Shown here: positions 1 through 4,637 of the stretch, in pieces
Position numbering within the stretch: the stretch's first letter is position 1
Layout of the letters: every line of letters starts with the position of its first letter
Origin: an uncultured Selenomonadales bacterium
GTDB taxonomy: Bacteria > Bacillota_C > Negativicutes > Selenomonadales > Selenomonadaceae
DNA length: 5,632 bases
Assembly (NCBI GenBank): GCA_937916025.1
Contig: CALGGX010000469.1
Location: 1 to 5,632, forward strand
Direction of reading: 5' to 3'
Position numbers and translations under genes: made by a program
The notes under the pieces: generated by a model
The model's database searches: none
The model's input: only the letters and a program-made list of their open reading frames with translations
What the model was told of the DNA's origin: nothing

Positions 1-171
1 AAAATTATCGACAACATCGGAACCTCCGCGCGTGTGCCGTTGCTTTATTACTCCGATTTTCTGATGGCTCGTCGCGCAAAAAAATATTGGAAGAGATTCG
101 TCCGCGAAATTCAATTGGATCACGGCGATATCATCACCGGCGATATTGCCCGGAAACTGCTCGAGTCGTGA
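1..171 (+). CDS. C-terminal fragment of an unidentified protein
   Basis: The open frame is continuous from base 1 and ends at the TGA at 169-171, giving the last 56 residues of a protein that begins outside the window. The tail has an aromatic and basic stretch (LLYYSDF, then MARRAKKYWKRF) and ends in ARKLLES. I do not recognise the family. The aromatic/basic pattern faintly recalls the C-terminal end of GT8-type glycosyltransferases, and a glycosyltransferase gene follows, but that is a guess. The stop codon lies 20 nt before the TTG start of the next gene with no terminator between, so the two are probably co-transcribed. It is called coding because frame 1 is open to the edge, its codon use matches the neighbours, and the next ribosome site follows directly after its stop. 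Confidence 0.7.
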   Translation, partial: KIIDNIGTSARVPLLYYSDFLMARRAKKYWKRFVREIQLDHGDIITGDIARKLLES

Positions 172-177
172 ACCGTC

Positions 178-182
178 GGAGG
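178..182 (+). promoter_or_regulatory. Ribosome binding site fixing the TTG start at 192
   Basis: A perfect GGAGG lies 9 nt before the TTG codon at 192. No ATG or GTG in the same frame near this point would keep the first beta strand of the glycosyltransferase fold (NICLLVKDF), so this site decides the TTG start. Confidence 0.75.
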
Positions 183-191
183 TAAAAATCT

Positions 192-1316
192 TTGAACATC
201 TGTTTGCTCGTCAAAGACTTCGCCGTCGGCAAGAAGTTCTCGAAAGACGGTCTGCCGACAAAGAGCGGCGCGGAGTTTCACGCCGAAAATCACGCGCATC
301 AATTGATCGCGCTCGGCAATCGAGTGACGATCATGGCAAAAAAGCGATATCACTTCACCGCCGCGCGGGAGGATCTCGGCGGCATCGATCTCGTCCGATT
401 GCACGCGCCGTTTCGATGGTTGGAGATCATCATTCGACTGTTGACGACGCATCGAGATATCGACGCGTTTTATGTGATCGGCATTCCTTCATTCGCGATA
501 TGGGCGATCCTGTTCGCTCGGCTGATCAAAAAACCCGTGACGCTCGCGCTGACCGGCAAGGCGGAGATTTTCGATCGCAACGCGAGTTGGCGCAACAAGA
601 TTTTTGCGAAATGCGATCGGTACGTCGCCACGACGCGCGAGATCGCTGAGGGTTTTGTCAATCGCGGCGGCATCGAACCGTCAAAAATTACAGTCCTCGC
701 GCACGGCATCGACACGAATAAATATCCGAAGTCGGATGAAACGCGGCGGGCGCAATTGAAACTCGAACGCGGCTTGACGCCGTCGACGCCGGTCTTGCTG
801 TTTTGCGCGCGCGTCGTCATCAACAAAGGCATTGAAACCGTCATGAAAATGTGGCGCATCATTCATCGAAAAAAACCGTCCGCGCGGCTGTTCGTGGTCG
901 GCGGCGGCAAAACCGAAATTCTCGCCGAACTCAATCGGCTGTCGAAGGAACTCGACGATTCGATCATCGTTGTCGGCGAAGTCGATCTGCCGCAATCTTT
1001 CTATCAAATGGCGGATGTTTACGTCTTTCCATCGCGGCATGAAGGCTTGCCGACGTCTCTGATCGAAGCAATGAGCTCGGGACTGGTTTCGGTCGTGAGC
1101 GATATCGGCGGTTGCAGTGATTTGATTTTTGACGGCGTCACCGGATTTCGAGTGCCGCCCGAAGACTTCGAGACATTCGCGCGAGTGATCCTTTCGCTGT
1201 TTGACGATGTTGAAATGCGAAACAATCTCGGCGAAAACGCCGCGTATTACGTCCGAGAGAAATGCGATTACTCGGAAGTGATTCCGCGCTTGGAAAAAAT
1301 AATCGGGGAGGCTTAA
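192..1316 (+). CDS. GT4-family (GT-B fold) glycosyltransferase
   Basis: This is a 374-residue cytosolic or membrane-associated glycosyltransferase that would move a sugar from a nucleotide-sugar donor to a glycan or lipid-linked acceptor. The N-terminal Rossmann half (about residues 1-175) opens with the strand NICLLVKDF and has a SGAEFHAENHAHQL segment typical of the acceptor side. The C-terminal half (about 185-355) holds the donor-site signatures: CARVVINKG, with R207 and K212 as the likely phosphate-binding pair, and the EX7E motif in HEGLPTSLIEAM, with E284 and E292. A GVTGFRVPPED segment follows, as is usual in the family. Length is normal for GT4. The start is TTG, chosen for its GGAGG site 9 nt upstream. 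It follows the unidentified gene by 20 nt and precedes the alkylation-repair gene by 4 nt, so all three are probably one transcript. Family assignment is secure. Donor, acceptor and linkage cannot be read from the sequence, though context suggests surface polysaccharide or LPS. Confidence 0.92.
   Translation: MNICLLVKDFAVGKKFSKDGLPTKSGAEFHAENHAHQLIALGNRVTIMAKKRYHFTAAREDLGGIDLVRLHAPFRWLEIIIRLLTTHRDIDAFYVIGIPSFAIWAILFARLIKKPVTLALTGKAEIFDRNASWRNKIFAKCDRYVATTREIAEGFVNRGGIEPSKITVLAHGIDTNKYPKSDETRRAQLKLERGLTPSTPVLLFCARVVINKGIETVMKMWRIIHRKKPSARLFVVGGGKTEILAELNRLSKELDDSIIVVGEVDLPQSFYQMADVYVFPSRHEGLPTSLIEAMSSGLVSVVSDIGGCSDLIFDGVTGFRVPPEDFETFARVILSLFDDVEMRNNLGENAAYYVREKCDYSEVIPRLEKIIGEA
1305..1311 (+). 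promoter_or_regulatory. Ribosome binding site inside the end of the upstream gene
   Basis: GGGGAGG lies 9 nt before the TTG at 1321 and is embedded in the last codons of the glycosyltransferase gene. It supports the TTG start and suggests that translation of the two genes is coupled. Confidence 0.7.
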
Positions 1317-1320
1317 GTCA

Positions 1321-2043
1321 TTGGAAGAAAACGAATACCTTGCCGAAATTCGGCAGAAACTGCTCGAAAAGAGCGACGCGGAGTATAAAAAATACGTGAT
1401 GAATTTGTTGCCGGGCATCGACGAGGAAAAGGTGATCGGAGTGCGCGCGCCGGAGCTGAAAGAGCTCGCGCGGCAAATCAGTCAAACCGCCGAGACGACC
1501 GAGGCTTGGAAGATATTCAAAAATGCGTTGCCGCACCGGTATCACGAAGAGAACATGATCCACGCCTACCTGCTGTCGGAGATGGGCAATCTCGATCTGT
1601 TTTCAAAAATCATCGGGCACGTCGAACAATTCCTGCCGTATGTCGACAATTGGGCGGTTTGCGATACGATCAATCCGTACGTCTTCGCGTTGCATCCGAA
1701 AGGTTTGGAAGAAAAAATTGCCGAGTGGCTCCGCGCGGAACATCCTTACACGGTGCGGTTTGCAATTGAAATGCTGATGAAACATTATCTCGACGAGTTT
1801 TTCGACGAGGAGCATTTTCAATGGCTGATAGATGTGTCGTCGAATGAGTATTACGTCAAGATGATGGCGGCGTGGTATTTCGCGACGGCGTTGATCAAAC
1901 GCTACGATCAGACGGTGCCGCTTTTGGAAAATGAAATGATCGAGCCGTCGGTGCATAACTTGACGATTCAAAAAGCAATCGGCAGTCAGCGCGTGCCTTA
2001 CGAGCATAAGAAATATCTCCGCACTCTCAAGCTGAAAAACTGA
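1321..2043 (+). CDS. AlkD-like DNA alkylation repair protein (HEAT-repeat DNA glycosylase family)
   Basis: This 240-residue, all-helical protein belongs to the DNA alkylation repair family typified by Bacillus cereus AlkD (237 residues), which excises positively charged 3-methyladenine and 7-methylguanine lesions without flipping the base. The residues I recall as functional in AlkD (W109, D113, R148, W187) have counterparts at nearly the same positions: W111 and D115 in NWAVCD, R146 in TVRFA, and W185 in MMAAWYFA. The AlkD-style active site therefore appears intact. The C-terminal QRVPYEHKKYLRTLK segment is also typical of the Firmicutes branch. The start is TTG with a strong GGGGAGG 9 nt upstream; the next in-frame Met is residue 27 and would remove the first helices. 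It is the last gene of the rightward cluster and is followed by a hairpin terminator. Its link to the glycosyltransferase looks positional rather than functional. Activity on a specific lesion is inferred from the family. Confidence 0.9.
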   Translation: MEENEYLAEIRQKLLEKSDAEYKKYVMNLLPGIDEEKVIGVRAPELKELARQISQTAETTEAWKIFKNALPHRYHEENMIHAYLLSEMGNLDLFSKIIGHVEQFLPYVDNWAVCDTINPYVFALHPKGLEEKIAEWLRAEHPYTVRFAIEMLMKHYLDEFFDEEHFQWLIDVSSNEYYVKMMAAWYFATALIKRYDQTVPLLENEMIEPSVHNLTIQKAIGSQRVPYEHKKYLRTLKLKN

Positions 2044-2063
2044 TCATCGAATTAAACACATTA

Positions 2064-2087
2064 AAAAAATGCCGTTCGGCATTTTTT
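2064..2087. terminator. Bidirectional Rho-independent terminator between convergent genes
   Basis: Ten base pairs can form between 2064-2073 and 2078-2087 (A-run plus TGCC pairing with GGCA plus T-run) around a GTTC tetraloop. Read rightward, the hairpin is followed by a T-rich run and ends the alkylation-repair transcript 20 nt after its stop. Read leftward, it is followed by seven U residues and ends the tagO-wecB transcript 15 nt after the wecB stop. The GC core is only four to five pairs, but the flanking A and T tracts serve both directions. Confidence 0.85.
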
Positions 2088-2101
2088 ATTACCGGCGTAT
2101 A

Positions 2102-3253
2102 TCAAACCCGCGCGGCGAATTCGTCAAACGGCTCGTCCGTCAAACCGTAATGTCGGAGCAACGCGTTGATGATCCTTCGTGCGGCTCGTCCGTCGCCGTA
2201 AGGATTGATCGCCGTCGACATGCGCCGATATTCCTCCCGATCGAGCAGAAGTCGGCGAGCCTCGTCAAAAACGCGTTGCCGATCGGTGCCGATCAACTTC
2301 ACCGTGCCTGCCTCGACCGCTTCCGGACGCTCGGTCGTGTCGCGCAAGACCAAAACCGGTTTGCCGAGCGCGGGAGCTTCTTCCTGCACGCCGCCCGAGT
2401 CTGTCAATATGATCGACGCGCGGCTCATTAAATTTGCAAACGGCTCATAGTCGAGCGGATCGATCAAATGAACTTGCGGCAAGTCTCCGAGCACGTCGTC
2501 AACGATCTCGCGCACCTTCGGATTTTTGTGCACGGGGAATATGATCTCGACATCAGGGAATTCTTCCGTCAACAATTTCAAAGCCTCGTAGACGTGGCGC
2601 ATGGGTTCTCCGAGATTCTCTCGACGATGCGTCGTCACGAGAATTATTTTTTTGCGCGCGTAATCGATCTGTTCGAGGAGTTGATCGTCGAATGAAAAAT
2701 CCCGCCGTACGGTTTGATGAAGTGCGTCGATGACGGTATTGCCGGTGACGAAGATTTTCGAGTGCTCGACGCCCTCGCGAAGCAGATTGTCTCGAGATGC
2801 AGCAGTCGGCGCGAAATTCAGATCGGCAAGCGAGCCCGTCAAACGACGGTTCATTTCTTCCGGAAACGGCGAGTATTTATTTCGCGTCCTCAATCCGGCT
2901 TCGACATGTCCGACAGGAATTTGGTTATAAAAAGCGGCGAGGGCTCCGACGAATGTCGTAGTCGTATCGCCGTGGACGAGTACCATATCCGGTTTGACTT
3001 CCGAAAGAACTTTTTCGAGTCCGCGCAATGCCTTCGCCGTAATGTCGAAAAGTGTCTGTTCCGGTGCCATTATGTCGAGATCAAAATCCGGCTTGATGTC
3101 AAACAGCCGCAATACTTGATCGAGCATTTCGCGATGTTGAGCCGTCACCGCGACGATTGTCTGAAAATCCGCGCGGCGATTGAGTTCGATTATGACCGGT
3201 GCCATTTTGATTGCTTCCGGGCGGGTGCCGAACACCGTCATTACTTTCAACAT
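2102..3253 (-). CDS. wecB: UDP-N-acetylglucosamine 2-epimerase, non-hydrolysing
   Basis: This 383-residue cytosolic enzyme interconverts UDP-GlcNAc and UDP-ManNAc, the ManNAc donor for surface polymers such as enterobacterial common antigen, capsules or teichoic-acid linkage units (called mnaA in Bacillus). Length is normal for the family. Visible signatures, numbered from the ATG: GTRPEAIKMAP (R11, K16), VHGDTTTT (D96), GHVEAGLRT (E118), PFPEEMNRR (E132), THRRENLG (H209), and the UDP-binding DSGGVQEEAP (S286 and E291). R11, K16, D96, E118 and E132 lie one position from the E. coli WecB residues I recall as functional (R10, K15, D95, E117, E131). I chose the ATG at 3253 because GAGGAG lies 8 nt upstream. 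A TTG at 3271 would add only MRGVDE and would place that ribosome site inside the gene. It follows the tagO-type gene by 18 nt and is its operon partner. It ends 15 nt from the shared terminator. Confidence 0.96.
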   Translation of the reverse strand: MLKVMTVFGTRPEAIKMAPVIIELNRRADFQTIVAVTAQHREMLDQVLRLFDIKPDFDLDIMAPEQTLFDITAKALRGLEKVLSEVKPDMVLVHGDTTTTFVGALAAFYNQIPVGHVEAGLRTRNKYSPFPEEMNRRLTGSLADLNFAPTAASRDNLLREGVEHSKIFVTGNTVIDALHQTVRRDFSFDDQLLEQIDYARKKIILVTTHRRENLGEPMRHVYEALKLLTEEFPDVEIIFPVHKNPKVREIVDDVLGDLPQVHLIDPLDYEPFANLMSRASIILTDSGGVQEEAPALGKPVLVLRDTTERPEAVEAGTVKLIGTDRQRVFDEARRLLLDREEYRRMSTAINPYGDGRAARRIINALLRHYGLTDEPFDEFAARV

Positions 3254-3261
3254 TTCATCAA

Positions 3262-3267
3262 CTCCTC
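3262..3267 (-). promoter_or_regulatory. Ribosome binding site deciding the wecB start
   Basis: On the minus strand GAGGAG stands 8 nt before the ATG at 3253-3251. This favours the ATG over the in-frame TTG at 3271, which directly follows the TGA of the upstream gene and has no comparable site at a suitable distance. Confidence 0.7.
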
Positions 3268-3271
3268 GCAA

Positions 3272-4312
3272 TCAGGCGTTCCTCATCGAGAGGATGCCGA
3301 GTTTTTTCGCGCCGTAGATGATCGAAACGACGACGATCAGCAGAATGAAAATCGCAATTTGACTGCTGACTTCGGTCAAAGCAACCGCGCTCAAGCCGAG
3401 CAACGCGCTGATGACATACATCATCAACACCGCCTGCTTTTGCGTAAAACCGAGCCCGAGCAGTCGATGATGAAGATGACCTTTATCGGGGCGGAAGATC
3501 GGAACGCCGCCGCGATATCTCCGAACGATCGCAAAAGCCGTATCGAGGATCGGAAGTCCGAGCGCGAGGATCGGAACGACGAGCGCGATGGTTGCCGCGC
3601 ATTTGACTGCTCCGATCACGGAAATGCCCGCGAGCATGAAGCCGAGGAACAGCGCGCCGGAATCTCCCATAAAAATGCTCGCCGGATTGAAGTTGTAAAA
3701 CAAAAAACCGGCGGCGGCTCCCGCGAGCGCGGCAGTCATGCAGGCGATGATCATGACGTTTCGGTCGAGGGCGACGAACATGATTGTAAGCGCGGCGATT
3801 GTCGAAACGCCGGCGGCCAGCCCGTCGAGCCCGTCGATCAGATTGATCGTGTTTGAAAGTCCGACCAGCCAAAAGATCGTCGCGGGAATGGCGAACCACT
3901 CGAGGTAAATGTAATCGCCGAAAGGATCGGTGACGAAATCGATGCGCACATCGAAACCGAGCACGAGCACGGCGGCGGCGACGATTTGCCCGAGCAGTTT
4001 GAGTTTTGCCGGCATGTTTTTGTAGTCGTCATAAACGCCGAGGAGCATGATCAAAGTGCCGGAGAGCATCAACCCGACGACGCCGCGAAACAATTCGCCC
4101 GACAGATCGGCGAAGATCATGACGATCAGCATCGACAACATGAACGCCGCGTAAATTCCGATGCCGCCGATGCGCGGAATGGGCTTTTTGTGGACTTTGC
4201 GGGCATCGGGTTGATCGAGTGCGCCGGTTTTTGCGGCGAGCACCATTACCGGCGGCGTCAACAAAAGTGCCGCGCCCGCTGCCAAGACAAAAGCCAAAAT
4301 ATATTCCGTCAT
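3272..4312 (-). CDS. tagO: Polyprenyl-phosphate GlcNAc-1-phosphate transferase, TagO/WecA type
   Basis: This 346-residue integral membrane enzyme would transfer GlcNAc-1-phosphate from UDP-GlcNAc to undecaprenyl phosphate on the cytoplasmic face, the first step of many surface polymers. About ten hydrophobic segments run through the chain, starting at residues 4-27. Signatures in order: DARKVHKKPIPRIGG (37-50), YDD with D95/D96 for metal binding, NTINLIDGLDGLA (N154, D160, D163), FMGDSGA (D217), PILDTAF (D257) and the cytoplasmic HLHHR loop (279-283). The HLHHR form points to the TagO/WecA branch rather than MraY, which carries a PIHHH-type loop. The ATG start has an AGGTGG-like site just upstream (4317-4323). 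It is the first gene of the leftward operon, driven by a near-consensus promoter 150-180 nt upstream across a repeat-filled leader, with wecB 18 nt downstream. Family is secure. Whether to call it tagO, wecA or rfe depends on the polymer, which the window does not show. Confidence 0.94.
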   Translation of the reverse strand: MTEYILAFVLAAGAALLLTPPVMVLAAKTGALDQPDARKVHKKPIPRIGGIGIYAAFMLSMLIVMIFADLSGELFRGVVGLMLSGTLIMLLGVYDDYKNMPAKLKLLGQIVAAAVLVLGFDVRIDFVTDPFGDYIYLEWFAIPATIFWLVGLSNTINLIDGLDGLAAGVSTIAALTIMFVALDRNVMIIACMTAALAGAAAGFLFYNFNPASIFMGDSGALFLGFMLAGISVIGAVKCAATIALVVPILALGLPILDTAFAIVRRYRGGVPIFRPDKGHLHHRLLGLGFTQKQAVLMMYVISALLGLSAVALTEVSSQIAIFILLIVVVSIIYGAKKLGILSMRNA

Positions 4313-4331
4313 TCAACCACCTCAATACGGC

Positions 4332-4457
4332 AATTCTTAATTCGTAATTCTTAATTCTTAATTCGTAATTCGTAATTCTAAATCCAAATTTCTAAATCCA
4401 AATTTCTAATTTCTAATTCCTAATTCCTAATTACGCATTCCGCATTCCGCATTACGC
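4332..4457. repeat. Heptanucleotide tandem array, 18 units in perfect 7-nt phase
   Basis: From 4332 to 4457 the sequence divides into 18 consecutive 7-base units with no insertion or deletion. On the plus strand every unit fits A-W-T-N-C-N-N: A at position 1, T at position 3 and C at position 5 are invariant, while the other positions vary in blocks. Units 1-7 (4332-4380) are AATTCTT/AATTCGT/AATTCTA. Units 8-12 mix AATCCAA and ATTTCTA. Units 13-14 are ATTCCTA. Units 15-18 are ATTACGC/ATTCCGC. A further in-phase unit, ATTGCAT at 4458-4464, keeps the invariant bases and runs into the -10 box of the leftward promoter. The array has no long open frame and cannot form a CRISPR. It fills nearly the whole predicted 5' leader of the tagO-wecB mRNA, where it would read as repeated NNGNAWU. 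Function is unknown. It may be a short-repeat element, a regulatory leader or neutral expansion. Confidence 0.9.
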
Positions 4458-4462
4458 ATTGC

Positions 4463-4491
4463 ATTTTATATCAGCGGCTTTTGACTGTCAA
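4463..4491 (-). promoter_or_regulatory. Sigma70/sigmaA-type promoter for the tagO-wecB operon
   Basis: On the minus strand, a consensus -35 TTGACA (4491-4486) is separated by exactly 17 nt from TAAAAT (4468-4463), a one-mismatch -10. Transcription should start around 4456, at the edge of the heptamer array, giving a leader of roughly 140 nt before the tagO-type ATG. The -35 lies within the palindrome TTGACTGTCAA (4481-4491), which could also be a regulator contact. The leftward operon has no other promoter match this good in the gap. Confidence 0.8.
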
Positions 4492-4519
4492 CGTGTTTGA
4501 TGCGCGAGCGAAAAAGTTA

Positions 4520-4548
4520 TTGACGGCAGCGGCTTTGCGTGATATTCT
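4520..4548 (+). promoter_or_regulatory. Sigma70/sigmaA-type promoter for the CoA-transferase gene
   Basis: TTGACG (4520-4525) and TATTCT (4543-4548) are separated by exactly 17 nt, and a TG dinucleotide at 4540-4541 makes it an extended -10. Transcription should begin near 4555, leaving a leader of about 83 nt before the ATG at 4638. Its -35 is 28 bp from the -35 of the leftward promoter, so the two polymerase sites are back to back and could share regulators. Confidence 0.75.
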
Positions 4549-4565
4549 ACAGGCACAAAAATAAT

Positions 4566-4583
4566 TTATCATGGGTATGATAA
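4566..4583. promoter_or_regulatory. 18-bp inverted repeat, candidate operator or leader hairpin
   Basis: TTATCAT and ATGATAA form perfect 7-bp arms around GGGT. The element begins about 10 nt after the predicted transcription start of the rightward gene, a normal place for a repressor site. As RNA it would be a weak AU-rich hairpin, and no U-tract follows, so it is not a terminator. No specific regulator can be named. It does not match a full Fur or Rex consensus that I know. Confidence 0.4.
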
Positions 4584-4623
4584 TAATTCAAAATTATCGT
4601 CGAGCATTCAGATATGAAAATCA

Positions 4624-4632
4624 AAGGGGGAG
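4624..4632 (+). promoter_or_regulatory. Ribosome binding site deciding the CoA-transferase start
   Basis: AAGGGGGAG ends 5 nt before the ATG at 4638. An in-frame ATG at 4614 would add MKIKGGVF, but it has no purine-rich site before it and would place this one inside the gene, so 4638 is preferred. Confidence 0.65.
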
Positions 4633-4637
4633 TTTTT

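Noticed and set aside
681..1418. A leftward open frame of 245 codons opposite the glycosyltransferase gene
   Set aside because: It overlaps two real plus-strand genes, has no recognisable domain, and has the same complement-strand composition as the other shadow frames.
3254..3271. TTG at 3271 as the wecB start
   Set aside because: It directly follows the upstream stop and adds six residues before the conserved N-terminal strand. The GAGGAG site fits the ATG at 3253 better.
2714..3856. A long rightward open frame of 380 codons opposite the wecB and tagO-type genes
   Set aside because: It is antisense to two genes with complete family signatures. Its translation is rich in R, D, E and H with no domain pattern, as expected when the complement of this codon usage lacks stops, and it spans the junction of the two real genes.
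4332..4457. CRISPR array
   Set aside because: The period is 7 nt with no spacers and no repeats of 23-40 nt, and no cas genes are present. This is a short tandem repeat.
4332..4457. Attachment site or insertion-sequence remnant in the AT-rich intergenic region
   Set aside because: No terminal inverted repeats, target duplication, transposase fragment or tRNA end is visible. The regular 7-nt period explains the sequence.
4566..4583. Attenuator or Fur-type box
   Set aside because: The hairpin is AU-rich with no U-tract after it, so it is not a terminator. The arms share only part of the GATAATGATAATCATTATC Fur pattern, so no regulator is named.
4614..4637. Upstream in-frame ATG as the CoA-transferase start
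   Set aside because: It lacks a ribosome site, while the AAGGGGGAG site before the ATG at 4638 is well placed. It would add only eight residues.
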